Assembly: GCA_029211065.1 (NCBI GenBank)
Contig: JARGFK010000027.1
Span: 1 to 47,589, forward strand
Source: Desulfobacterales bacterium
GTDB lineage: Bacteria; Desulfobacterota; Desulfobacteria; Desulfobacterales; JARGFK01
DNA length: 47,589 nt
Direction: 5' to 3'
The notes below the pieces were generated by a model, which saw only the letters and a list, made by a program, of their open reading frames with translations, was not told the DNA's origin and made no database searches. Position 1 is the first letter of the stretch. Every line of letters begins with the position of its first letter. This document shows, one piece after another, positions 24,998 to 33,011 of this stretch. The translations under genes and the position numbers were made by a program.

Positions 24998-27025
24998 ATG
25001 ATTATTACCTGTGAGCAATGTGAAACGAGTTTCAATTTGGATGAAGGCCTTTTGAAACCAGCCGGTTCAAAGGTTCGCTGTTCAAAATGCAAACACATAT
25101 TCGTAGGCTATCCACCAGGACCGGCGGAAAAAGGTGAAGATGCCGCAGCGGGACTGATCGAGACGGACATTGCCGGGGAGGGTGTTGAAGACTTATCGGC
25201 GGAAACAAGCGGTGCGGCCGAAGAGGAAGAAATAGACCTTTCTGATTTGGATAAAGAGCTGAAGGCGTCAGAAGAACCTATAGAAACAGCAGCAGCCGAA
25301 TCCGAGGAAGAGTTGGATCTTTCCGGTTTGGATGAAGGGTTAGAACTGGCAGATGAAACCGCAGAAGCGGAAGCAGGCGAGCCGGCCGAGGAAGAGTTGG
25401 ATCTTTCCGATTTGGAAAAAGAGTTAGATCTGGGCGATGAAGCCCCGGAAGCGGCAACAGACGAACCGACCGAGGAAGATTTGTCCCTGGATTTTGATCT
25501 GGATGTCGAAGGAGAGGAGCCGGTCTCGGCCGAAGCTGCCGAGGAAGAGTTGGACCTTTCCGGTTTGGATGAAGCGTTAGCGCCGGCAGATGTTGAAGCG
25601 GAAGCGGCAACAGACGAACCGGCCGAGGAAGATTTGTCCCTGGATTTTGATCTGGATGTCGAAGGAGAGGAGCCGGCCTCAGCCGAAGCTGCCGAGGAAG
25701 AGTTGGACCTTTCCGGTTTGGATGAAGCGTTAGCGCCGGCAGATGGAGCTGCAGAAGCGGCAACAGGCGAACCGGCCGAGGAAGATTTGTCCCTGGATTT
25801 TGATCTGGATGTCGAAGGAGAGGAACCGGTCTCAGCCGAAGCTGCCGAGGAAGAAGAGCTTGACTTGTCGGATATTGAAAGTATGCTCGAAGAAGAGGCT
25901 CCGGTTAAAGCTCCAAAGAAACCTGTCGAGGATAGTGCCGGGAGTGAAGTCGAAACTGAGGAAATAGATCTGTCTGAACTGGAAAAGATGCTGGATGTTG
26001 AGGAAGAGAGTGAGCCCGCGGCAGAGGCTGCCGAAGAGCACGAGGATATGGAACTTGATCTCGATATCGACATTGAACCCGAGCCTGAAACAGGCGCACA
26101 AACCAGTGGGAAGGAAACAGCACTGGAAACCGAAGATCTGGACCTAACCGATTTAGAGACGAAATTGGAATTGGATGAAACACCGGCGGCTGGGGTTCAG
26201 GCCGATCTCTCCGAAGACCTTGAACTGGAATTTATAACCGAGGAACCGCAAGAGGAAGAACTGCAACCCGATGAAGTTCCTGAAGAACAGTTTTCAGATG
26301 GTGCAACGGAAGAACTCTTGATGACGGTTGAAGATGAGCCTGCCGTCGGGAAGGAGAAAGCCGATGAAGCGGTTGATTCCGAGCAGGCGGCCGAAGAAAA
26401 AGTGGTGGAAAAACGTCGCAAGAAAGCGGGTTCTTTCAAACCTAAAAAACGTGTCAGCCCGCTACTGGTAGCCCTTTTGGTGATTTTACTGCTGGTCGGG
26501 GGGGTGGTGGCGCTGCCGAATTTCGGGATTCAGGTTCCGTATGTGGGCGACTTTATAAAAAATATTCCGATAGGGGATTACCTCAGAAATATTCCTTATG
26601 TCGGCGACCTGTTGGGATCCAAAGTGGACGAACGCGGCAACCTGAAAATGACCACGTCCGATATTGACAGTAAATTCGTTGAAAACGAGAAAAGCGGCAG
26701 GCTTTTCGTTATATCCGGTAAGGTCAGAAATGGTTATGATCACCCTCGCGGCTTTATTAAGGTGACCGGCAGGCTATACGCCAAAGGGAAAAAACTGTCA
26801 AAGGTGCAAACCGTTTTTTGCGGTAATGCGCTGACAGATGAAGAGGTGTCCAATTTAGATATGGAGGCTGTCAGAAAAAAACTATTGGAACGCACGGGTC
26901 AAAAGCAGTCAAATGTCAGGGTGCCGCCCGGCATGCATATTCCCTTTATGCTGGTTTTTTCAAACCTGCCGCCCGATCTGGAAGAATTTGACATACAAAT
27001 CGAGGAATCCATTCCGGCCTCCTAA
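24998..27025 (+). CDS. MJ0042 zinc-ribbon, acidic-repeat membrane protein with DUF3426-like C-terminus
   Basis: 675 residues. An N-terminal Cys4 ribbon (C5, C8, C28, C31: ITCEQCETSFNL, RCSKCKHIF) is of the MJ0042 type. Residues about 50-465 are extremely acidic and contain about eight copies of a short motif like EELDLSGLDEAL, including a 51-residue tandem repeat (see separate entry). One membrane helix lies at about 486-507 (SPLLVALLVILLLVGGVVAL). A C-terminal beta-rich domain (FVISGKVRNGYDHPRGFIKV, PPGMHIPFMLVF) resembles DUF3426. Probable topology: ribbon and acidic part in the cytosol, C-terminus in the periplasm. Function unknown. The motif repeats suggest a multivalent docking protein. 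Its start 16 bases after hpt suggests cotranscription. Confidence 0.85.
   Translation: MIITCEQCETSFNLDEGLLKPAGSKVRCSKCKHIFVGYPPGPAEKGEDAAAGLIETDIAGEGVEDLSAETSGAAEEEEIDLSDLDKELKASEEPIETAAAESEEELDLSGLDEGLELADETAEAEAGEPAEEELDLSDLEKELDLGDEAPEAATDEPTEEDLSLDFDLDVEGEEPVSAEAAEEELDLSGLDEALAPADVEAEAATDEPAEEDLSLDFDLDVEGEEPASAEAAEEELDLSGLDEALAPADGAAEAATGEPAEEDLSLDFDLDVEGEEPVSAEAAEEEELDLSDIESMLEEEAPVKAPKKPVEDSAGSEVETEEIDLSELEKMLDVEEESEPAAEAAEEHEDMELDLDIDIEPEPETGAQTSGKETALETEDLDLTDLETKLELDETPAAGVQADLSEDLELEFITEEPQEEELQPDEVPEEQFSDGATEELLMTVEDEPAVGKEKADEAVDSEQAAEEKVVEKRRKKAGSFKPKKRVSPLLVALLVILLLVGGVVALPNFGIQVPYVGDFIKNIPIGDYLRNIPYVGDLLGSKVDERGNLKMTTSDIDSKFVENEKSGRLFVISGKVRNGYDHPRGFIKVTGRLYAKGKKLSKVQTVFCGNALTDEEVSNLDMEAVRKKLLERTGQKQSNVRVPPGMHIPFMLVFSNLPPDLEEFDIQIEESIPAS
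25472..25860 (+). repeat. Tandem 153-bp coding repeat, about 2.5 copies
   Basis: Copies start at 25472, 25625 and 25778, an exact 153-base spacing (51 codons), with almost identical DNA. Each encodes EEDLSLDFDLDVEGEEP, then a linker, then EELDLSGLDEALAPAD. Near-identity at silent sites points to recent expansion, so copy number probably varies between strains. Confidence 0.9.
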
Positions 27026-27116
27026 AAGCGAGTTTGGGTTTTGTGCTTGACTAAAAAGGAATGAACTGTTAGAGGAACCCTGCTTTAAACCGGCAGACAT
27101 TTCCACCCCGGGTGTT

Positions 27117-27146
27117 TGCGATAGTCTCTGGTTCAGCAGTGATAAT
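27117..27146 (+). promoter_or_regulatory. Candidate tRNA-Met promoter
   Basis: TTGCGA at 27117-27122, an 18-base spacer and GATAAT (27141-27146), about 17 bases before the tRNA. Confidence 0.4.
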
Positions 27147-27162
27147 TTGTCAAAGCAATAAT

Positions 27163-27239
27163 GGCGATGTAGCTCAGGTGGTCAGAGCATGCGGCTCATA
27201 TCCGCAGTGTCCGGGGTTCAAATCCCTGCATCGCCACCA
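27163..27239 (+). tRNA. tRNA-Met (CAT), probably elongator
   Basis: 77 bases with encoded CCA. Acceptor GGCGATG pairs with CATCGCC. The anticodon stem is TGCGG/CCGCA with loop CTCATAT, giving anticodon CAT. The TpsiC arm has GGTTCAAAT. The paired first base and the lack of three GC pairs in the anticodon stem exclude an initiator. A lysidine-modified tRNA-Ile(CAT) cannot be fully excluded. Confidence 0.95.
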
Positions 27240-27254
27240 CAGCTGTCAGCCCAG

Positions 27255-27287
27255 GCCCCTTTGTGAAATACCAGAGGGGCTTTTTTT
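27255..27287 (+). terminator. Intrinsic terminator after tRNA-Met
   Basis: Stem GCCCCT (27255-27260) / AGGGGC (27275-27280) with a 14-base loop, followed by seven T. Position and T-run fit a Rho-independent terminator for the tRNA transcript. Confidence 0.85.
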
Positions 27288-27672
27288 ATGCCTAACCTAA
27301 ATTATGGGGTTGAAATAAACAAAGTTATTATATTATATAGCGGTTGCCAAAAATACGTTTCGATTCAGCCGCCGGATAATTCCGTTTCAATCGGCAAAAA
27401 CTCGCAAATAAAAGCGCGTAACAATTGAACCCGGCGCGGATATCAAGACCGTTTAAAGCGGATCAGTTTTTGAATAAATTTAGTCAAATGGATAATGTTC
27501 AATTGAACGCGCTCTAATTTGCTCAGACAGTTTGCCGACTGAAACAGAACCATCGGCGGCTGACGTAGCAGATACATGGAGATCATTCAACCGGAACATA
27601 TTTATGACAACAACTCTATTCATCTTTTAATAGAATTTCGCATAGCGGTAACCCTAAGGCGATATATCGGCC
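27288..27672. other. Intergenic region with repeat family B and no gene
   Basis: 385 bases between the tRNA terminator and the DUF1992 gene. Repeat family B copy 1 lies at 27336-27403. The rest is A/T-rich, with stops in all frames. Confidence 0.65.
27336..27403. repeat. Repeat family B, copy 1
   Basis: Starts TATAGCGGTTGCCAAAAA and continues through CAGCCGCCGGA and CCGTTTCAATCGGCAAAAAC. A close copy lies at 34303-34370. The first 30 bases also match family A, so A and B probably share an origin. Confidence 0.8.
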
Positions 27673-28062
27673 ATGCTGAAAGGTTTCCAGAAAATAATCG
27701 AAGAGCGTATCCGCAAAGCTCAGGAGGAGGGTGAATTTGAAAACCTGCCGGGTTCCGGCAAACCCTTGTCTATGGATGAACCGAATGTTCCGGACGAACT
27801 TCGATTGGCCTATAAGATTCTTAAAAATGCGGAATGCCTCCCGCCCGAAATCGAATTAAAGAAAGAAATCACTCAAGTCGAAGATATTTTGTCAGGCATG
27901 ACGGATACTGCTGAAAGGTACCGTATTTTAAAAAAGCTAAATTTTTTGATTCTGAAATTAAATTTGTCCCGCGGCGGGTCCGTTAGATTTGAAATGCCCC
28001 AGCACTATGAAGCCAAACTGGCGGCGCATATGGACACCCGAAAAACGCCTTGCCAAAAATAA
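27673..28062 (+). CDS. DUF1992 (DnaJ-homologue subfamily C member 28-like) protein
   Basis: 129 residues. The conserved DUF1992 signature is at the start (ERIRKAQEEGEFENLPGSGK, PLSMDEP), then LRLAYKILKNAECLPPEIEL and a helical C-terminus. The family is cytosolic and widespread, but its role is not established. No signal peptide or membrane segment. It is 24 bases upstream of ddl and likely cotranscribed. Confidence 0.88.
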   Translation: MLKGFQKIIEERIRKAQEEGEFENLPGSGKPLSMDEPNVPDELRLAYKILKNAECLPPEIELKKEITQVEDILSGMTDTAERYRILKKLNFLILKLNLSRGGSVRFEMPQHYEAKLAAHMDTRKTPCQK

Positions 28063-28086
28063 ACCTTCAATATTGAGCTGAAACAG

Positions 28087-29049
28087 ATGAAAAAAATAAC
28101 CCTAGCGCTTTTGTCCGGCGGCATCTCAACCGAACGGCGGGTTTCGCTAAACAGCGGCGATCAGGTTTATGCGGCCCTGGACAAAGAAAAATACAACGTG
28201 GTGCGATATGACCCCAAAACAGATCTCAACCGCCTGATTGCCGACGCATCTCAAATTGATGTTGCCCTGATTATTCTGCATGGACCGTTCGGGGAGGATG
28301 GGACCATCCAGGGGTTGTTGGATTTGCTGAATATCCCCTATCAGGGCGCCGGTGTTTTGGGAAGCGCCCTTTCCATGAATAAACTGGCTTCAAAACAGCT
28401 GTATGAACTGGCAGGTCTGCCGATTCCCGCTTATCTGGCGGTCAAGTGCGGTGAACCCTTTGATCCGGCAGGTTGTGTCGAGGCGTTGGGGCTGCCGCTG
28501 GTGATCAAACCCGCAACCGGCGGATCCAGCATCGGGATGTCTATCGTAAAAAAGAAAGATGAATTAAATCATGCCATGGCAGAAGCGTTCAAGCATGATG
28601 AAATGGTTTTGATTGAGACCTATATCAAAGGGGTTGAGTTGACCGGAGCTGTGATGGGGAATGAACATCTGGAAGCCTTGCCCATCGTCGAAATCATTCC
28701 GGACAAATCCCATGAATTTTTTGACTACACAGCCAAATATACGGCCGGTGTTACCGAGGAAATTTGTCCGGCCCGGATCGATAATGATTTGACCACTAAG
28801 GCCCAGGACTTTGCGTTGAGGGCGCACAAGGCGCTGTTTTGCAAGGGTTACAGCCGGACCGACATGATCCTGAGGGGGAAAGAGTTATTTGTGCTTGAAA
28901 CCAATACCATCCCCGGGATGACGGCAACCAGCCTGCTGCCCCAGGCGGCGGCAGTAGCCGGGATTTCATTCAGCCGGCTCCTTGACAGGCTGGTTCAGTT
29001 AAGTATCGAGGCATATCACAAAAGCAAACAGCACCAGGTTTTGGAATGA
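28087..29049 (+). CDS. ddl: D-alanine--D-alanine ligase
   Basis: 320 residues, full length. ATP-grasp enzyme producing the D-Ala-D-Ala end of peptidoglycan precursors. Motifs: LLSGGISTERRVSLNSG, ILHGPFGEDGTIQGLLD, GVLGSALSMNKLASKQ, VIKPATGGSSIGMSIV, and the C-terminal metal-binding LFVLETNTIPGMTATSLLPQ. It stands outside a mur/fts cluster. The purDE fusion follows after 33 bases. Confidence 0.95.
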   Translation: MKKITLALLSGGISTERRVSLNSGDQVYAALDKEKYNVVRYDPKTDLNRLIADASQIDVALIILHGPFGEDGTIQGLLDLLNIPYQGAGVLGSALSMNKLASKQLYELAGLPIPAYLAVKCGEPFDPAGCVEALGLPLVIKPATGGSSIGMSIVKKKDELNHAMAEAFKHDEMVLIETYIKGVELTGAVMGNEHLEALPIVEIIPDKSHEFFDYTAKYTAGVTEEICPARIDNDLTTKAQDFALRAHKALFCKGYSRTDMILRGKELFVLETNTIPGMTATSLLPQAAAVAGISFSRLLDRLVQLSIEAYHKSKQHQVLE

Positions 29050-29082
29050 ATTCGGCAAAATTCAGGTATTGGGAGGTTTCTT

Positions 29083-30855
29083 ATGAAAGTTTTGGTAATC
29101 GGCGGCGGCGGTAGAGAGCATGCGCTGGTCTGGAAAATTGTCCAAAGCCCCAGGGTTAAAAAGATATTTTGCGCACCCGGAAATGCCGGAATCGCCCAGT
29201 TGGCGACCTGTGTGCCGATCGGTTCGGATGAAGTCGAAAAACTTCTGGGATTCGCAAAAGAAAACCGTATCGATCTAACGGTGGTGGGACCCGAATCTCC
29301 TTTAACCAGAGGGATTGTAGACATATTCGGCGAACAGGGTCTGAAGATTTTTGGCGTAAACCGCAAGGCTGCCGAATTGGAATCCAGCAAATCTTTTGCC
29401 AAAACCCTGATGAATAAATATGGGATCCCCACGGCCAAGGGCCAAACTTTTACCAGCTTCAAGAAGGCCGAAAGCTATGTCCGTCAGATCGGGGCCCCGC
29501 TGGTTGTTAAGGCCGACGGTCTTGCCGCCGGTAAAGGCGTGATCGTATGCGATACGGTAAAACAGGCCATCAGCGCTTTAAAACGCATCCTGATCAAAAA
29601 AGAGTTCGGCGAGGCCGGCAACAAAGTCATTGTGGAAGAGTGCCTGAAGGGGGAGGAAGCTTCTTTTCTGGCCTTTACGGATGGAGAGACGGTCTTGCCG
29701 CTGCCGTCTTCCCAGGACCACAAGGCCATATTCGACAACGATGAGGGGCCGAATACGGGGGGAATGGGCGCCTATTCGCCGGCGCCGGTCGTAGACGCGT
29801 ATTTTCACCACCGGATCATGCAGGAAATCATGATTCCAACCGTGCGGGCGATGGCGGCTGAAGGAAGGCCGTACAAGGGGATTTTATATGCAGGCCTGAT
29901 GATTGACAAAGACCAAATCAAGGTTCTGGAATACAATGCAAGATTTGGTGATCCCGAGGCCCAGCCGCTTTTGATCCGTATGAAAAACGATATCATCCCT
30001 GTTATGGAAGCCGTCATTGCCGGCAGACTGGCCGGTTGTAAACTGGAGCTCGATCGGCGCGCATCGGTTTGCGTTGTCGTGTCCGCAGGCGGCTACCCGT
30101 CATCTTATAAAAAAGGGGAATCGATTTCAGGGCTCGACAACGTCCGTCGCATTAAAGACGTTGTTGTTTTTCACGCCGGCACCGCCCGAAAAGAAAATAC
30201 TATTGTAACCAACGGCGGGCGCGTACTGGGTGTGACCGCACTTGGGGATACGATTGAAAAAGCCATTGAAAAGGCATACCAGGCGGTGCCAAAAATATCG
30301 TGGAAAGGTGCTTACCACCGCAGGGATATCGGTCAAAAAGCCTTAAAGCGGATCCAAACCCCGCCAAAGGTCGCCATATTGATGGGAAGCGATTCCGATT
30401 TGAATGTCATGAATGAAACGGTCGCCGTTTTGAAAAAATTCGGGGTTTCCTACGAGATGACGGTCGCTTCAGCCCACCGCACACCGGCGCGGGCTGCCGA
30501 TATTGCCACGACCGCCCGTAAACGGGGAATAAAAGTGATTATCGCCGGCGCCGGTCAGGCTGCCCATCTTGCAGGTGTAATTGCAGCGCACACCACGCTT
30601 CCGGTTATCGGGGTGCCCATCGATGCTTCAGCCCTGCAGGGGCTTGACGCGCTTCTTGCCACCGTGCAAATGCCGCCCGGGATACCGGTGGCCACGGTCG
30701 CCATCGGAAAACCGGGTGCTCGAAACGCAGGCATTTTGGCGGTTCAGATATTATCCGTTTCAGATGATGATTTGGCTGAACAATTACGCGTGTTTAAACT
30801 GGAGATGGCTAGACAGGTTGAACAAAAGGCCCAAAAAATCAGTGTTATTCAATAA
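29083..30855 (+). CDS. purDE: Bifunctional phosphoribosylamine-glycine ligase / N5-CAIR mutase (PurD-PurE fusion)
   Basis: 590 residues in one frame. Residues 1 to about 422 are a complete PurD ([25 protein letters not shown], the ATP-grasp [49 protein letters not shown]), which makes GAR. From about 427 there is a complete class I Pur[54 protein letters not shown] and [17 protein letters not shown]. Both act in de novo purine synthesis but at non-consecutive steps (2 and 6b). The conserved GAGxAAHL and GxxGAxNA motifs argue that both halves are active. The Sua5-type gene overlaps its 3' end. Confidence 0.95.
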   Translation: MKVLVIGGGGREHALVWKIVQSPRVKKIFCAPGNAGIAQLATCVPIGSDEVEKLLGFAKENRIDLTVVGPESPLTRGIVDIFGEQGLKIFGVNRKAAELESSKSFAKTLMNKYGIPTAKGQTFTSFKKAESYVRQIGAPLVVKADGLAAGKGVIVCDTVKQAISALKRILIKKEFGEAGNKVIVEECLKGEEASFLAFTDGETVLPLPSSQDHKAIFDNDEGPNTGGMGAYSPAPVVDAYFHHRIMQEIMIPTVRAMAAEGRPYKGILYAGLMIDKDQIKVLEYNARFGDPEAQPLLIRMKNDIIPVMEAVIAGRLAGCKLELDRRASVCVVVSAGGYPSSYKKGESISGLDNVRRIKDVVVFHAGTARKENTIVTNGGRVLGVTALGDTIEKAIEKAYQAVPKISWKGAYHRRDIGQKALKRIQTPPKVAILMGSDSDLNVMNETVAVLKKFGVSYEMTVASAHRTPARAADIATTARKRGIKVIIAGAGQAAHLAGVIAAHTTLPVIGVPIDASALQGLDALLATVQMPPGIPVATVAIGKPGARNAGILAVQILSVSDDDLAEQLRVFKLEMARQVEQKAQKISVIQ

Positions 30856-31486
30856 GGTCAGGCAAGTTAACCCGAGGGATCCGGAGTCCGTTTTCATCAA
30901 CGAGGCAGGGCAGGTGATTGCATCAGGAGGGATCGTCGCGTTTCCAACCAGAAACCTGTACGGACTGGGGGCCGATGCATTTGATTGCGAAGCGGTTGAG
31001 AAAATATTCACTATCAAACAGCGGCCGTCCCAAATGCCGCTGTTGATATTGATCAAAGATCGAAACGAGCTTCACCGTGTCGTGCGGAAAGTTCCATCCG
31101 TTGCGGAATATCTCATGGACTGTTTCTGGCCGGGCGGTCTTACCATTATTTTTGAGTCAAAAGCGGAATTGCCCCTAAATCTGACGGCAAATTCCGGAAA
31201 AATCGGCGTTCGCCAGCCGGCTCATCCGGTGGCCGCTGCATTGGTGAACGCTGTTGTAAATCCGATAACGGGGACGAGCGCCAATATTTCCGGGGATGCC
31301 GGTTGCTCCAGTGTATCGGAATTGGCGACGGCCATTAGAGATAGTGCGGATATCATCCTTGATGCCGGTCCGTTGCCTCCCGGCATCGGTTCGAGTATTG
31401 TTGATGTGACGGTTGAACCGTTTCGGATTTTGCGGGAAGGTTCGATATCTGCACAACATCTCTATGAAACGTTGAACGATCGCTGA
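30842..31486 (+). CDS. L-threonylcarbamoyladenylate synthase (YrdC/Sua5 family)
   Basis: 214 residues from the GTG at 30842, overlapping purDE by 14 bases. TTG at 30818 is the alternative; the long frame upstream is a shadow of purE. It makes the activated intermediate for the t6A37 tRNA modification. Motifs: GGIVAFPTRNLYGLGADAF, the KxR in FTIKQRPSQMPLLILI, PVAAALVNAVVNPITGTSAN with SANISG, and PSSIVDVT-like GSSIVDVTVEPFRILREG. The usual PTETVYGL is PTRNLYGL here, a small deviation. It lacks the Sua5 C-terminal domain, so it is TsaC-like. Confidence 0.9.
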   Translation: MLFNKVRQVNPRDPESVFINEAGQVIASGGIVAFPTRNLYGLGADAFDCEAVEKIFTIKQRPSQMPLLILIKDRNELHRVVRKVPSVAEYLMDCFWPGGLTIIFESKAELPLNLTANSGKIGVRQPAHPVAAALVNAVVNPITGTSANISGDAGCSSVSELATAIRDSADIILDAGPLPPGIGSSIVDVTVEPFRILREGSISAQHLYETLNDR

Positions 31487-31495
31487 TCAATTATA

Positions 31496-31525
31496 TTGAC
31501 AACGATGAATGATATTGCTTATAAA
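31496..31525 (+). promoter_or_regulatory. Promoter of tRNA-Leu
   Basis: TTGACA at 31496-31501, then TTATAA (31519-31524, spacer 17) or TATAAA (31520-31525, spacer 18), 13 bases before the mature tRNA. A strong match. Confidence 0.7.
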
Positions 31526-31537
31526 TTTCAAAAAGTT

Positions 31538-31624
31538 GCCGGAGTGGTGAAACTGGTAGACGCAGAGGACTCAAAATCCTCCGGGGGCAACTCCATGTCG
31601 GTTCGATTCCGACCTCCGGCACCA
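31538..31624 (+). tRNA. tRNA-Leu (CAA)
   Basis: 87 bases with encoded CCA, the long variable arm of a class II tRNA. Acceptor GCCGGAG/CTCCGGC. Anticodon stem GAGGA/TCCTC with loop CTCAAAA, giving anticodon CAA for UUG codons. TpsiC arm GGTTCGATTCC. Confidence 0.96.
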
Positions 31625-31747
31625 CCAAGAAATATAGGGAATGTTGTTTTTAATAGAACAGCTCCTTTTGTGTTTGGGTGATGATTTTTTCAAGTGGATA
31701 TCGTGTTTGATGCTGGGGCATAAAATACAACAGCAAAGGAGGGTGCA

Positions 31748-32251
31748 ATGACGGAAGATCTGAAGATACTGGAAGGCAAAAAGATCCTGATTGTTGATGA
31801 TGAACCGGATGTCCTGGAGACGCTGCTTGACCTGCTGGATATGTGCAATATCGATTCGGCGCCCGATTTTGAAACTGCTGAAAAATTTTTGAATAAAAAC
31901 AACTATAACATCGCGATTTTTGATATTATGGGTGTCAGGGGGTACGACCTGCTGGAAATCGCTAATAAAAGAGGTATACCGGCACTCATGTTTACCGCCC
32001 ATGCGCTGAACCCCGATGCCTTTGTAAAATCCATGAAAGGCGGCGCCAAGGCGTACATCCCCAAGGAGAAGATGTCGGAAATCGCCAGCTATGTGGCGGA
32101 CCTGCTGCAGGCGCACGCGGAAGGGATTGAACGCCCCCGAAACTGGTTTGACCGGCTGGAATCTTTTTTTGAAAAGCAATTCGGAAATGACTGGCTGGAC
32201 AAGTATACCGCGGCCCATAAAAAATATGACTGGCTCGACTTTGATGATTAA
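31748..32251 (+). CDS. Single-domain response regulator with a conserved C-terminal tail (copy 2)
   Basis: 167 residues, a close paralogue of the gene at 12183. Receiver residues: D17-D18, phospho-acceptor D59 (AIFDIMGVRGYDLL), T83 (FTAHA) and K106 (IPKEK). The tail WFDRLESFFEKQFGNDWLDK mirrors copy 1 (FGKDWLEKY) and ends in acidic residues. No kinase or output domain nearby. Strong ribosome site AAAGGAGG. It follows tRNA-Leu by 123 bases and probably has its own promoter. Conservation of the tail suggests it binds a shared partner. Confidence 0.9.
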   Translation: MTEDLKILEGKKILIVDDEPDVLETLLDLLDMCNIDSAPDFETAEKFLNKNNYNIAIFDIMGVRGYDLLEIANKRGIPALMFTAHALNPDAFVKSMKGGAKAYIPKEKMSEIASYVADLLQAHAEGIERPRNWFDRLESFFEKQFGNDWLDKYTAAHKKYDWLDFDD

Positions 32252-32394
32252 TTAAAGGCGCCCATATTTCAATATCAGCGCGAATTGGTCGGAAAAAGCG
32301 CATCCAAACATTCAGTTGTTTGATCGGCAGTGTGGCGTTCATTTTTTTTCTGAGGTTGTCTTTATGAACAGCACCCCAACAGGGAGAGAATAAA

Positions 32395-33006
32395 ATGGAA
32401 CTTATTTGGCATATATGTTTACAGTCTCTTTCCATTTTCGTGCTGATATTGGGCATTGTAGGTTTGGCGGTATCTCTTTTACTGGTCATTTCTCCGAACA
32501 CAGCCAAATCTTTGAGCAATACTTTCAATAAATATGTAATTATCGACAAGAAACTCACCTACCTCAATAAACCCATTCAAACAGACAGCTTTACTTATCA
32601 GCACAATATCCTGACCGGCCTGTCTTTGGTTTGCGGGTCTATCTTCTTTCTTGTTTTTTTATTTTTTCGATTTGATATGGCCAAAACTCTTAATGTGTTT
32701 CTTGGCCATAATTATCTGTTTTTATATGAGATCGTATTGAAAACAACCGTACTGATCGGGAAGATAGCCGGTTTTACAGGCGTTGTGATCGGCCTTTGCC
32801 TTTTATTCCTGCCTGACATAATGGTAAAGATTGAAAACCGGATGGACGCTTGGATTGCGACCCAGGATATTGCAGACAAACTGGATGAATTTCACCTGGG
32901 TATCGACAACATCATATTGCGTTTCCCATTGCTTTTTGGGTTTACCGGCCTGATGACATCTGCAGTTTTAATTATCCTTTCCATTGCAAGCTTGCTCAGT
33001 AAATGA
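32395..33006 (+). CDS. Four-helix membrane protein made of two similar halves, unknown function
   Basis: 203 residues. Predicted helices are near 10-33, 72-92, 115-142 and 178-200. The two halves align: GIVGLAVSLLLVISPNTAKS, a loop with NKYVIIDKKL, then a helix; and GFTGVVIGLCLLFLPDIMVK, a loop with MDAWIATQDI, then a helix. This is an internal duplication of a helix-loop-helix unit of about 100 residues. I do not recognise a family. The ATG follows a GGGAGA ribosome site. It is convergent with mltC, five bases apart. Confidence 0.8.
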   Translation: MELIWHICLQSLSIFVLILGIVGLAVSLLLVISPNTAKSLSNTFNKYVIIDKKLTYLNKPIQTDSFTYQHNILTGLSLVCGSIFFLVFLFFRFDMAKTLNVFLGHNYLFLYEIVLKTTVLIGKIAGFTGVVIGLCLLFLPDIMVKIENRMDAWIATQDIADKLDEFHLGIDNIILRFPLLFGFTGLMTSAVLIILSIASLLSK

Positions 33007-33011
33007 CCCGA

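Noticed and set aside
25108-26073. Long minus-strand frame (321 residues) opposite the acidic-repeat gene
   Set aside because: Its Ser-rich text is the mirror of the Glu/Asp-rich repeats. No ribosome site, no homology, and the plus strand has a full domain architecture.
27163-27239. Initiator tRNA-fMet
   Set aside because: The first acceptor pair is matched and the anticodon stem lacks three consecutive G-C pairs.
30581-30841. Upstream part of the YrdC reading frame
   Set aside because: It is the shifted frame of the PurE domain and shows no conservation; the family start lies at about 30842.
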